From NCBI GenBank assembly GCA_949752735.1, contig OX457052.1:11121112-11185111 (forward strand): DNA of 64,000 nucleotides. The letters are read 5' to 3'. A program made the translations under genes and the position numbers. Positions 33,974 to 44,594 of the stretch are shown here, piece after piece (the stretch's first letter is position 1; the number at the start of each line of letters is the position of its first letter). This DNA is from Lumbricus terrestris. Lineage: Eukaryota; Annelida; Clitellata; Crassiclitellata; Lumbricidae. Below the pieces are notes generated by a model that worked only from the letters and a program-made list of their open reading frames with translations, searched no databases and had not been told where the DNA came from.

Positions 33974-35068
33974 CACAGCAGACGATTCGCGACAAGTTTT
34001 CCAGACCACAAGTTTTCCAGACCACAAGTTTTCCAGACCACAACTCGATGAGAACATCGCATACACATCGGCCGAAGACCTTCACCCAAACAATAACCAA
34101 AAGGTTTGCCACATAGGCTTTTTTATTAGATGTTTCTTGAAAGATTGTGGTTAAACTCCGCAGCGGCCTAATATGCACGAAGGCACGACGGAGCCCATTC
34201 ATACATGTAAGTATCTCTACCCGGTAGAGTAATGGATAACACGCTGGCCAAGAGTGCGAGAGTGAGTTCGAGCCCCCGTTACCGTTGGGCGGATATGCTT
34301 TGTAGGCTGCTGTTAGCGCCGTGTAACTGTAATTGCAAAGCTGTCTGTTCAGTTGGTATAGTTAAGATTTATGTATTCTGTAATCTGAGTTCGTCTAAAT
34401 TATTTCAACTACATAATTGTACACTGTAACCGGTTGCGGTCTGTCGACCGGATTGTTGATTAAACGAAAACATTATTAATAAATTATTATAATAATTCCG
34501 TGTAATAATAATTCGTTTAATTATTCAAACGGACACACCGCAGTGTAATTGAAATTCATAGTGTGAACTGGTGATGACGAGTTACCAAGTGTGGCTGTCT
34601 GGCATCCATGCAGGGCGCTCATCACGTTCAGCTGCTACCAATTTTACCCGCGCTGACTGCCGAATTGAAGACTGATCCGACCTCTGGGAGGATAGAGGAA
34701 AGCGATCCGGTGTGCGTGCGCTCTTTGCTTTCAGAGTGTTACCATTACCCTGTCCCCGTGTCTCCTGCCGCTATAAAATTTATGTGCCCGAATATTAATT
34801 GAACGACTGGTTGATGTGTTGCTTACTGACTTGTCAACTAAAACTCAACATAGTTTTTGAGAGGCATCTCCATATAATGCAGAGGTCAAATGGTCGACCG
34901 ACCTGAAAGAATCAAATGGATCTGCATGTGGCTCGGCTGGTCAAATCACTCAATTTATTAATCTTTCTATAGTTGAGCGACTAGATTATGCGAGTTGCTT
35001 TAATTCTGAGCATAGGATTAGTGTGCAGTTTTTGAAAAGTGTGGTATGAAGTACTGCAAAAATAGCAA
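33974..35068. other. Intron; possible tRNA-like repeat head near 34220-34285
   Basis: CAAGTTTTCCAGACCA is repeated three times at about 33994-34042. Near 34220-34285 a tRNA-like stretch has TGGATAACACG and GAGTTCGAGCCCC, reminiscent of a degraded A/B box. No cloverleaf could be closed with confidence and no gene is supported. Confidence 0.35.
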
Positions 35069-35076
35069 TGTGCCAC

Positions 35077-36823
35077 CAGTGGCGTCTAACCCCCCCCCAC
35101 TTGGAGTGGGAGAACAAACCCCCCATTTTCGCCGACTTAAAACAATTGTATGGGAATCTGTTCATATGCTACGTACGCACAGTGTTTAATCTAGTCCCCC
35201 TCCTCTGGGGGGGAATTGAGGTTTCTGGGGGAAGACAATTGAGCGTCCGAAGGACGCTCGTGATGCGCGTTGCACTGTGAGGGGCAGGGGTATGGGGAGG
35301 GGATGCACCCCTCCCCATCAGAAACTTTTTGAATTTGCACATTGCAATGGCAGCATTTTAAGGTGTCGTCTTAACAAAATAGCTGTACTTTTTCAGTGAC
35401 CCATTAGAAACTTTTTGAATTTCCACAATGCAATGGCAGCATTTTAAGGGGTCATCTTAACAAAAAAATGTACTTTTTCAGTGACCCATCAGGAACTTTT
35501 TGAATTTGCACATTGCAATGGCAGCATTTTAAGGTGCCGTCTTAACAAAATAGCTGTATTTTTCAGTGGCCCATTAGAATTTTTTTGAATTTCCACAATG
35601 CAGTGGCAGCATTTTAAGGTGTCGTCTTAATAAAATTACCGGTACTCATTTTTCCATGCTGATACTAGCCTAGCCATGGTTTGAGACCTTAGAGTGTTGC
35701 CTCCCAATTGCATACAATTTTTGGATTTGCACATTGCTGCCGTACGTAGCATTTTAAGCTGTCATGATCTCAGTGCTCAGAGATGTGGTTCAAGACTTCA
35801 ATAAATGTCGCTCCCAATGCTTAATTGTTTTTAATTTGCAGACTGTGATGGCGGCTTTTAAGTTGCCATCTTAGACGAATTTTCATTATAGATAAATAAG
35901 CTCAATCACTGTAGTAAATTATAATGATATTTATGAAATATTTCTGAAACATAGGGGCGATATATGCATCTCCGTCACCCCTTTAAATCTCCGTCCATGT
36001 GCTTAGAAGCTGAAAGCTAATAATTCGAATTCTCCACAGAAACTCTCTGTGTAGGCGCCGCAGACCGTTAGCTGTTGACAACTCCTGCTGATGTCGATGC
36101 AACTCTTCGCGAAATAAGAAAAACTTATAACACAGAAACAGTCAAATTCGGTTGTCTATGGTAGAACTTACATGTATAATGACTACCATCTATAGCTTCC
36201 TGCACTTATGGCTGCATCTCTATAGCATGGAAAGACTCTGCTTTACATCAGAGCTGCTCTTATCCATATCAGCGATATGCTGGCTGGGAATCTAATGCGA
36301 AACATATGTTATTAGCTTCATTAGGCTTAGGCTACTTTTACAGAAGTGACCACTGTCCGAAGACTAGGGTAGGCTACACGTGCACAGCAAGTGTCAAACG
36401 GGTCGTTTGATTCTTGCTGCGCGACCGTCGCAATCATTAATTTTGTTGCCTTCATCACCTGCCAAGGGTGGGGCTTCGGCTTGGCTCCGTCAGTAAACGT
36501 GATTAGTGATAAGAGGTCAACCCCGAGTGGGTGTGTTCCACCCTTGTATGCCAGGGACCTGGCTGACACTAATGTCTATGAGTTGTCCTGCTCCCTGCCA
36601 AATATAGGCCTAAGTGACATCAAGCGAACCGTGGGTTCGTTAGTCCAAGGTAACAATGTTTTTCGATGCATAAATGATGCACAAATAATAATTTTCGTAT
36701 TCCAGACCTTTATTTAATAGAAATTCACCAACCCCCCAATTTGCACCCGAAAACGTCAAACCCCCCACTTTCAGAAACCGTGGGAGAACGTTCTCCCAAC
36801 CCCCCCATTGGTAGACGCCACTG
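35077..36823. mobile_element. hAT-type element, TIR CAGTGGCGTCTA, 1.75 kb
   Basis: CAGTGGCGTCTA (35077) is the inverse of TAGACGCCACTG (36812-36823). Perfect 8-bp duplication TGTGCCAC at 35069-35076 and 36824-36831. C-rich subterminal stretches flank both ends. It has no recognisable transposase and contains a partial CAGTGTTTAATCTAG element from 35174. Confidence 0.9.
35174..35640 (+). mobile_element. Partial copy of the CAGTGTTTAATCTAG element
   Basis: Starts CAGTGTTTAATCTAG followed by the same GC-rich end (CGTCCGAAGGACGCTCG) and four 85-bp units (TTGCAATGGCAGCATTTTAA). The other end is missing. It lies inside the hAT-type element 35077-36823. Confidence 0.75.
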
Positions 36824-36831
36824 TGTGCCAC

Positions 36832-37440
36832 GAATCGAATGGTTTCGCTATTGAAGCAGACCATTAATGAAGTAGCCTAGTGCTAATAATAATAATAATT
36901 ACGACAATTTACATGGCGCAGTAACACAACCATGCCGTTACAATGGCACCTTACAAAGGAGCTATGTAATGATAACTGACAGCATAGGCCCGCAGATTGT
37001 GTGTCCATAGGCTATTTATCAGATTAGTTTCTAACATTAAGTTGACTTTTTTTCATCTACTTATTTATTTGTTAAATCTGTTGGAAACTATTCCATTAGG
37101 ACGGACTTTAGAACGTCAGAAGACTAAGATAAAACTCACAATCAATATTATTGTTTAAACCACTTAATGTTTTCAGTGTTTTATTATTTGTAAATGTTGG
37201 GGCCAAGTTTAAAAAGAAGGTTGAACCTTAATCGATTTAAAATCGTAATCGTAATCGTAATCTCCCGTAATCGTAATCTCCAAATTTATAAAGCGCCACT
37301 CGAAGGCCAAGCGCGGGGCACTTTCTTAAGTAGGAAAAATAGACTCGTTGAATGAGCCGCTATTTCTTCTGATGAAGACATTTAAGGCTTTTAGCATAAA
37401 AATGTTTGACATAGTCCTGCTCTTACTCTTTCGAATGTAG
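36832..37440. other. Intron end, short CGTAATCGTAAT repeat only
   Basis: Contains (AAT)n near 36885 and AATCGTAATCGTAATCTCC repeats at 37240-37290, next to a LINE-tail-like AAATTTATAAAGCGCC. No gene was recognised before the kinase exon. Confidence 0.5.
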
Positions 37441-37705
37441 GTAACGGTGAAACCAAATAAATGGAAGCCTGCGACGAATGCATCAAAGGCCGATGAGACG
37501 TATGTGTACAGTTCAAGAGATGGATACGACAACTGTGGATCCAGTTCAGCTGCTGAAGCTGATTCATCCGCAGATGCGCTCATCATTCTAAACAAGCAGC
37601 TGAGGTTTGGAGATACGCTCTCAGACGGTCGATTTGCAGTCATCAAGAAAGCAGAGTTGACGCAGGGAAATGAGACGATCCCTGTGGCCACAAAGGGACT
37701 GAAGC
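37441..37705 (+). CDS. RTK-like gene, exon l: juxtamembrane and kinase subdomains I-II
   Basis: A 265-nt exon, phase 0 to 1, after CGAATGTAG and ending AAGC|GTGAGT. The juxtamembrane part has YVYSSRDGYDNC, with candidate phospho-tyrosines, and an acidic Ser/Ala stretch. It then has LRFGDTLSDGRFAVIKKAEL (glycine-loop position) and IPVATKGLK (VAIK position). The ATP-anchoring Lys is present, but the glycine loop reads SDGRF rather than GxGxxG, so nucleotide binding may be weakened. Confidence 0.85.
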
Positions 37706-37764
37706 GTGAGTCATTTGGTGTTGCTTATATAGTTAGTGAGTTTTTTTAAAAACTCTTTGTAGTA

Positions 37765-38080
37765 GTTGTATTAGTGGTGATGGTGGTGGTGGTGGTGGTG
37801 GTCGTGGTGGTGGTGGTGGTGGTCGTGGAGGTGGTGGTGATGGTCGTGGTGGCGGTAGTATAGAAGTATTTGCAGTTTAACGTCACTGTTTGGTAACAAA
37901 GACCATTAGCGACGCCCTCCTCCTTTTTCCAGGCTTGAAATTGGCACTGGCAGAGTGCGGCCTGTGGCGGAGTTATGGTGATGGTGGTCGTGCTGGTGGT
38001 GGTTGTGGTGGTGGTGGTGGTGGTCGTGGTGGTGGTGGTGGTGGTCGTGGTGGTGGTGGTGGTGGCATAATACTCAGTGG
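37765..38080. repeat. (GGTGGT)n / GGTGGTCGT microsatellites
   Basis: Two GGT-rich arrays (about 37770-37860 and 37975-38068) separated by unique sequence. The poly-Thr and poly-Gly frames across them are repeat artefacts. Confidence 0.9.
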
Positions 38081-38312
38081 CGGCGCTACAGTAGGTCATG
38101 GTAGGACAAATAATGTCCTGGTAAAAAAACATTGCATTGGTCGTTGCCCTGCGGGATTTTGCCCTACTGAATATTTATTTAGGGCATAAATCGTTCCTCA
38201 GCACTTGTCATTTGCATGACTGCCCTGACTCTGCCATGGTTGCAAAAAATGACTGGTGCCACCACTGATAACAATTAAGGAGGCGTTTGAAATGAAAGGT
38301 ATGTATGTGCAC

Positions 38313-38672
38313 TTGTTATAGCGCCCCTTCAAGATAGCTACTCAGAAGCGCTCCCGACACAGCGCGAACACTGAGGCGACTTGAGGTGGATTCGAATCTG
38401 CAACCCTTCGGCTGCAAGGCAACGAACATGTAATCGCACATTTATATAGCGGCTGTCTTATGGCCTCGACCCTGAGGGTGAGATCCTTCACCACCGCTAC
38501 TCCACGTTTATATTGCGACCGAGCCATCCGCAGTAAAGATCCGAGAAATTAATCTCTGATAAACCGACCGACCGGGAATCGAACCCGGGCCGCCGGCGTG
38601 GCGAGCGGGCTACCAACCCACTCGGCCACTGAGGATCTATAAACATATACCATTAACCACCGCGCTCCACAA
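38313..38672 (-). mobile_element. SINE interrupted by a second tRNA-derived SINE
   Basis: The outer SINE (minus) runs from the tail CTTGTTATAGCGCCCC (38313) to its A-box region CACCGCGCTCCAC (about 38672). It is split at its ATGTT by an insert at about 38430-38645 (the exact borders are ambiguous by a few bases because of the short ATGTT duplication). The insert carries a different tRNA head: on the minus strand, GTGGCCGAGTGGGTTGGTAG (A-box) and GGGTTCGATTCCCGG (B-box), then a body ending CTATATAAATGTGCG. Confidence 0.75.
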
Positions 38673-38732
38673 TCGTTGCACATGATGTTTTTCCTCTCCA
38701 AATTTTATGGTCAGGTGTTCAACATAAACATA

Positions 38733-39173
38733 CGAAGTGACTAGGGGACCGCCAGGCGGCTGTCGTATTTCAATTACTAGCGGACCGCCAGTCACATGTA
38801 ACCTGTCACATGACCCGAGTCACGAGTCTTCATTCTTGAATAATGGCGGCAGTTATCGATTGCTTGTTTTATGTCGGACAAAAGTTTTCTTGTTTTTTCT
38901 TGTTTTAAGGACAGAGTAAGTAACCAATCTTCATATACATGATAGGGTTAGGGTTAGGGATAGGGTAGGGTTAGTTACAAGAACTTTTTCTTCAAAAATC
39001 GAACTTCAAATTAGATAATAATATTCGATCGTTATGGCATGGCCGCCATTCGTAGATTCAGCATGAGACGGCCGCCTGGACTCGTGACTCGGGTCATGCG
39101 ACAGGTTACACGTGACTGGCGGTCCGCTAGTAATTGAAATACGACAGCCGCCTGGCGGTCCCCTAGTCACAGC
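38733..39173. mobile_element. Long-TIR element with 10-bp flanking duplication (MULE-like)
   Basis: Arms of about 90 bp are inverted copies: GTGACTAGGGGACCGCCAGG at the left and its inverse before 39170, continuing through CGTATTTCAATTACTAGCGG to GACTCGGGTCAT. CATAAACATA flanks both sides (38723-38732, 39174-39183). The centre includes TAGGGTTAGGGTTAGGG. Long arms and a 9-10-bp duplication are Mutator-like; there is no transposase. Confidence 0.8.
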
Positions 39174-39270
39174 CATAAACATAATAGATTAATATTATTA
39201 GAATATGCCTTTTCTGTTCCTCCTCTGCAGGCGGATATAGCGATGCGGACTCTGATCTGATGAACAATAA

Positions 39271-39565
39271 CATGGAATTTCTTGGTCTGAGTAAGGAAGA
39301 CGCTGGAGACAGAACAACATGGAGACAAAGGATCCGAGTGGCCAGTGGCGTAGCCAGGAATTTTTCATGGGGGGGGGTTTAAGGCCGGAAACCCTGTTTT
39401 TTGCTATTTTTTCTTACTTAAATGGAAAAATAACCTTAAAAAAAACTTTTTCCGGAGCCAATGGGGGGGGGTTTTGACCCCCGAAACCCCCCCTTGCCTA
39501 CGCCACTGCGAGTGGCTGACCCCTCCACAGCGAGGGATTAATCCTAGCCAGAAGGACAAGAAGAA
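39271..39565 (+). mobile_element. LINE 3' fragment inserted in kinase exon
   Basis: It encodes MEFLGLSKEDAGDRTTWRQR then IRVADPSTARD before a stop, the extreme C-terminus of an RTE-like LINE protein (pattern GLS-EDA-DR--WR--IR-ADP). It ends GACAAGAAGAAG. A 17-bp duplication flanks it. Apart from the nested MITE it is about 140 bp. It is plus-strand, the same orientation as the receptor. Confidence 0.8.
39353..39508. mobile_element. hAT-type MITE nested in the LINE fragment
   Basis: The left end CAGTGGCGTAGCCAGG and the right end GCCTACGCCACTG are inverted. Perfect 8-bp duplication CGAGTGGC at 39345-39352 and 39509-39516. It is 156 bp with G-run and C-run subterminal blocks. Same TIR type as 35077-36823 and 56155-56359. 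Confidence 0.9.
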
Positions 39566-39778
39566 GATCTGATGAACAATAAAATTGGTTATCAAAGCAG
39601 AATTCCTTCTCATGTCAATGTCGTGAAGTTTCTTGGACAACTAGAAGAAGCTAGCGAAACTGGTTGGTACATGTACTTCCTATCGAACAAATCTGTCTGC
39701 ATGACAAAAATTAAAGGAAATAGGACAATCGTTGTGAATGCTTTCTACTGATGAACCATTCAAGCATGGCAACAAATC

Positions 39779-41420
39779 GTCGCCCTAGAATTATAATGCT
39801 CTATCATACATTTTTGCGAAACCGAGAAAAACGCCTTCAAAGTTTTGGCACTGTTTCAAGCCAAGAATTCTAAACTAGATTCTTTTGAAGGATAATATCA
39901 TCATTTCTAGGTACCCGCTGGTGACTTACATACAAAAATAATGTTTATTTTCATGAAAACAAGTGAAAAAATATACAAAAATAACAAAAAAGTGCAAAAA
40001 TGCATGTTAGAGCAATATAATTCCAAACGACGAAACACACGTAGTTGTAATAATGCTCTAAGTTATACATGCAGCAGCGTTTATTTAATAACGTCCCGAG
40101 TATTATATTGCTCTATCATAGTTTTGTATCATAGTTTTGTATCATAGTTTTGTAACGTATTGTCCAATGCCCATTATTATTTGTCGCGTATTGTTAATTA
40201 CTTATTGCGACAATCATAATTAGGCTATTGTGCATGTATTTGCAGATAATTTTTACAGAAAACATGGGCGCTAGGGCTGCCAACTTTTTATTTTGCCATT
40301 CCGGGACAACCGTAGTCACCCGATAATAAGTGTGTCATTTTCAATTTACAATGTCCTTTACAATTATATATATATTCGCTAAAAAAAATTGGGGTGGGTG
40401 CTAAAAAATTTCCGGGGGTTTCAATTTATCGATTTCGTCTGCCAATAATATTGAACGTCTTCGGCGATAAACATAGGCCCATAAGTTGAAGCATTCCACG
40501 GATCCTGTCTAGAAATTACGCCAGCCTTACGCCTAGATGATTCAGTAAAGGGTAAGCACACACGCGGTAAAGGGTCCGGGTCACACCACACAAAAGGAGG
40601 AAAAAATTTGTAACCCAGTTTTCTCTCCATCCCCACTGTTACTTGCCATTGTGCTCCCTGTAGCTGTTATGAAATTCAGCTACCACCACCTACTTCGCCT
40701 AGTAAGCTTGGACACACTATTCCTTCATAGACAGCCCACCTCTACGACCTGTTATTCTGACCCCCAATGTACAACAGCATGCACTGGGACTCCCTCTGAA
40801 CAAAGCTATTGTCTTCTGACATTACACCGCGTTTGTACGAGGTTCACGCATACTTAGTGCTAATATTATTATCATCCAAGCCCGAGTTAACTCGGGCTGC
40901 ACGCTAAAGGGGGTTAATTCAGAATCATATTGCTTCATCTTGGATAATATAATACAAGCGCATTCATGATAAGTCTGCACTATACATGTATAATCTTCAC
41001 AATCCAGTATTTCTTTTCTATAACTCAGCACGGTCCGAAGTTCAATGATCAAGCATTTTGCCACTGACAACTTTTCAGTAACGTTTTGCTGTAACATGAC
41101 GAATCCAGCCTTGTGATTGGATGCCAATGATAGAGCATTATAACAACTGACAACTATTAAGTAACGTTTTGCTGTAACATGACGAATCCAGCCTTGTGAT
41201 TGGATGCCAATGATAGAGCATTATAATACTAACAAAGTCTAGATTGGAAACAGTTTCGCATGATAGAGCATTTAAATACTGACTTATAACTAAGAAACGA
41301 CCGCTTCGATCAGCTAGCTTTTTTGTCCAATGATAGAGCAAATGCTCCACTGATGAAATTGATACCAAACTCGATTTTTTCAAAAATTCATGATAGAGCA
41401 TTATAATTCTCAGGCGGCGA
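39779..41420. mobile_element. TIR element with ATGATAGAGCATTATAA repeats
   Basis: The left end CGTCGCCCTAGAATTATAAT continues with GCTCTATCAT. The right end is the inverse (ATGATAGAGCATTATAATTC, then TCAGGCGGCG). The repeat GATAGAGCAT recurs at about 41212, 41260, 41330 and 41390, and a block of about 66 bp (GTAACGTTTTGCTGTAACAT on) is duplicated in tandem at about 41080-41228. AAAT flanks both ends, too short to be sure of a target duplication. No transposase was seen. Confidence 0.6.
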
Positions 41421-42912
41421 AATATCGGGCCTATACCTAATTGTGTTTTTTTTTAAATGCAGCGTTTACACAGAGAAATAAAGAAAATAATTTTTTCTCA
41501 ACTTTGCTGTAGTGGCCTACTATAACTGCAATGATACGAGGTCTCTGTTTTGTTTTGCGTATTTGATATTAAAACACCAAAAATTTAGCAGCTATTGTAA
41601 CTAGACATTTTTAACAGTCTCTTCGAATGCTCACACATAGGTGGAATTACATGTGGGCCCTTGTAGGTTTATGTGACTCTAAACCATACAAAAACGTGAA
41701 CTTGATAAGGCACTCGGATTCTTCACAATCAAAAAGCTGTGGTATTTATGGGTTGTAAAACTTTTTTGTTTGCTTATGTCGGATGATGGTATTGTCTGTA
41801 TGGTATGTATGTGTGTATGTATGGTATGTGTGTGTAGCGAATTATATTGCTTATACAGTAAACTAATCAAATTACATGTTTAATCGTTAATATAGGTAAG
41901 AGTTAAGATAATCAATTTAGACGGCGTTTCTAGGTTAATAATCCGTTGGCGATTTAACCACTAGGAATCCAAGTATTTAGCGTACGAGCTTCGCAACGTC
42001 ATATCAATGTTGCTATGGAAGTTATGTACACGTAAACATTCGCGACGCACAACCAATAGCGAGCGTCAAATTTGACGCAACGGATTAAAATAATACGTCA
42101 GGACTTAACGGTAAAGACGGAGCGATTTCCGACATGAAGGTTGTGAGAAATGGTTGGTTTGCAGAAGGCAGGCAACTATTTAAAGTTTATACAACTGTCG
42201 GGATGAAATTGTCGTCGCGTTCCTTGTTGTAAAATAGGACGTGATGTTTGAGTAACTTGGGAGGCGGTGCAGAGATTCAAAATTACGATCTCTGGCATTC
42301 GTGAGAGCAGCAGTTTGATCGGAACAATTCGAGAGACATTTGAATTGCGTGTTGAGAGACGATATTGATCTTATCGATCTTCTCTTGTGGACCGTTGGGG
42401 GTCATTCTTCGTGTTGGAGAAGGAAATACTCATCAGTTGGAGTGTGGTATTGACGTTACGGAAGTATTGCATGTTGAAGCGCCTTGCATTCGATCTGGGT
42501 GCAACCGTCTTCGATTAACATTATCCTACGTCACTATACAGAGCACATGGTTGCATTTCATCATCATCTTATGGTGAATCCACAAGAATTCTACTGAAAT
42601 AAAGAAAAGCCAAAATACATTGCAGAACGATGAAATAGAAATCTCTTCTGTGAAATCAAGCTAAGCATTATTCATAGAATTAAATAAGAAACGCCAACTA
42701 GGTAAATAAGATTTCATTGTGTGCTTGTAAATATACAATGTTCATTTAACAATATATCTTTATATCAAAATACTAGTCCTTTGATACAGATCTTCATTAT
42801 GTCTAGGAATCACTTCACTCCGGACCGCGACAATTTATTATGCTACAGTGTGTATGGTATTGTATTAGGCCTAACTGTCGTATTTAGGGGTTGTGAATCA
42901 TTGTTTGCTTAG
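41421..42912. other. Intron, nothing recognised
   Basis: Contains a TATGTGTG/GTATGTATG short repeat at about 41795-41835. The remaining sequence has no coding frame or element ends that I can support. Confidence 0.5.
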
Positions 42913-43058
42913 GTTCGATGATGGTACTGGAATACTGTGAGATGCCTCTAAAGGATTGGCTGGGTAATATCGCAAAGATGAATAGCGATGTGTTGGAAGA
43001 CATGTTGATATTCACCATGAACATCGCTAACGGTGTGAAACATCTGCACGCAAACCAG
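42913..43058 (+). CDS. RTK-like gene, exon n: kinase hinge and alpha-D/E
   Basis: A 146-nt exon, phase 1 to 0, after TTTGCTTAG and ending CAG|GTAAAA. It reads SMMVLEYCEMPLKDWLGNIA and later MNIANGVKHLHANQ. LEYCE--L--WL is the hinge and alpha-D of tyrosine kinases, and A-GV-HLH is the alpha-E helix leading into the catalytic loop of the next exon. Confidence 0.9.
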
Positions 43059-43883
43059 GTAAAACCACCAAAGTTTCGGTGTCACATATTCCCCAAAAGC
43101 TAGCAATTACTGCTCTGTAGGATATATCAGAAGCTGCATTGACCCAGGTCCTTCGGCCAAGTCCTACTGTGACATTAATTTTTGTTCATCGCACTTAGCT
43201 AGCTTCTGGGCCTATGGGTTGCAATTACTTTGTAGACCTAATTAATTCATTGAGAGGTTGGAAAAAAGAATCAAGGATATGCCAATAAGCCCAGGGTCGA
43301 TGACAGACATTCCGGGCCCCTAGGCATGGCAATCACAGGCCCCTAAAACTATCCTTTGTGTTCTCAAAAAATTTCCTAATGGGCCCTTTGCCGAAAGTCA
43401 TAGAATGGATCTCGTTGCAGTGGGCTGCGGTTAAAGAGGACAAGCTGTATAGAAACCAAAGATGTAAAAAAGCGATGAAAACGGAATAAAAACGAAAAAA
43501 CTTCGTTTTATTTGACAAATAAAAATTGAAAAAAGGACAAAAACCGGAAGGGAAATTTGTTTGCCTTGTCATATTTTAAACTGCATTTTTAGCCTACTTT
43601 AAAGCTTTGCTTATTCAATGCTTTCTTAATTGGAAAATTACACATCTTTATTAGTAGGCCAAAAATAACAGTGAAAACGCAAGGAATATCCGACAAAAAT
43701 AAAGTTAGGTTAAGTAATTACAGACAGTAAATAAATTAATTGTTACATAAAATTAAAAGCCGGAACAAAACGATTCGAAAAAACCAGAAAAAACGACGTT
43801 TTAAGAAAGTAAACAATGAACAAAATATTAAACAGCTATGATAGAAGTGTTTAATCTGGTGTTTGAAATTGTTGCATGTTCAG
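43059..43883. other. Intron, MITE-like remnant only
   Basis: GCCCAGGGTCGATGACAG near 43288 and a block around 43380-43440 (GGATCTCGTTGCAGTG) resemble repeat remnants; a similar block lies near 14540. No gene was recognised. Confidence 0.4.
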
Positions 43884-43997
43884 GTGGTACACCGTCGTCT
43901 TGGAGCTAGAAACGTACTGCTGAAGAAACAACACGGAGGACTCGTCGCAAAACTCATTGGATTTGGACCCAACAGAGAAGACAGAGATGGAGAACAG
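43884..43997 (+). CDS. RTK-like gene, exon o: catalytic loop and DFG region, both degenerate
   Basis: A 114-nt phase 0-0 exon after GCATGTTCAG, ending CAG|GTTAGA. It reads VVHRRLGARNVLLKKQHGG then LVAKLIGFGPNR. The catalytic loop HRDLAARN is HRRLGARN: the proton-acceptor Asp is Arg, while the Asn that binds magnesium is kept. The magnesium-binding DFG is GFG. Loss of both aspartates predicts a catalytically dead pseudokinase. The rest of the fold is conserved, which argues for selection on structure rather than decay. Confidence 0.9.
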
Positions 43998-44036
43998 GTT
44001 AGACTGAAATAGTCCTAGGTATACGCCTAGGCCTAT

Positions 44037-44125
44037 TGTGGGGCGCGGTGGTGTAGTGATGGCGTCGGTGCCTTGGATCCGGAGGGTTCCAGGTTCGAAT
44101 CCACCTCAAGCCGCCGCCAATGGGG
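44037..44125 (+). repeat. SINE head fragment
   Basis: GGGGCGCGGTGGTGTAGTGA and GGTTCGAATCCACCTCAAGC give A- and B-boxes of the SINE family, cut off after about 90 bp. An end with GCCTCCCTTGTCTACGCCAC follows, probably from a CAGTGGCG-type MITE. Confidence 0.7.
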
Positions 44126-44174
44126 CTTTAACCCCCGAAGCCTCCCTTGTCTACGCCACTGTTTACAAACGGTC

Positions 44175-44525
44175 ATATAACAATACAATACAATACAATA
44201 CAATACAATGCAATACAATACAATATAACACAATGACAGTCATACGTTTGTTAACATGATAAGTCTTGTGCTGTGATTTAAAATAATGTTCCCAGAAGTG
44301 GTTCAGAAATTACTATCTCACTGCATGAATGCTTGTCAAAATGAATGAATAAATTACTAAATTAATAAGTTAATTCACAAACGCACATCGATGACCGTTA
44401 TGTCTCTAATAAACTCATCATTTAATTCTGCTTAGAGTTTTTCATTTTACGGTCTTCGTGTACGCAATACAACAATACGCAATACAGCAATACGCAATAC
44501 AGCAATAGAGCAATACGCAATACAG
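44175..44525. repeat. (AATAC)n and CAATACGCAATACAG microsatellites
   Basis: (AATAC)n at about 44180-44228, and a CAATACGCAATACAG variant array at about 44462-44525, in the intron upstream of the LINE at 44595. Confidence 0.85.
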
Positions 44526-44594
44526 CAGCGATTATCAAAATAATTGATTTTCAAATAAGACTACGGGCCAGATTTGATCATGGAAATATTGATA

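Larger units (their letters stand above)
39231..39662 (+). pseudogene. RTK-like gene, exon m: kinase subdomains III-IV, split by LINE insertion
   Basis: Acceptor CCTCTGCAG at 39230; donor ACTG|GTTGGT at 39663. The left part encodes GYSDADSDLMNN. The right part encodes IGYQSRIPSHVNVVKFLGQL, where HVNVVKFLG is the kinase HPNIVxLLG region. Between them, 312 nt are inserted, flanked by the 17-bp duplication GATCTGATGAACAATAA (39254-39270, 39566-39582). Leaving one copy of the duplication, the exon is 120 nt and in phase 1-1 with its neighbours. As it stands, stops within the insert end the frame. Confidence 0.85.

Noticed and set aside
34216..34285. tRNA-like sequence
   Set aside because: Arms do not pair convincingly; only a B-box-like GAGTTCGAGCCCC is present.
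37746..38189. Poly-Thr and poly-Gly frames
   Set aside because: Translations of (GGTGGT)n repeats in an intron.
38565..38640. Possible genuine tRNA gene (minus strand)
   Set aside because: It has good A and B boxes, but it is the head of a longer SINE inserted in another SINE and I could not close a full cloverleaf.
38942..38972. Telomere or chromosome end
   Set aside because: Only a few TTAGGG-like units, internal to a 441-bp transposon.
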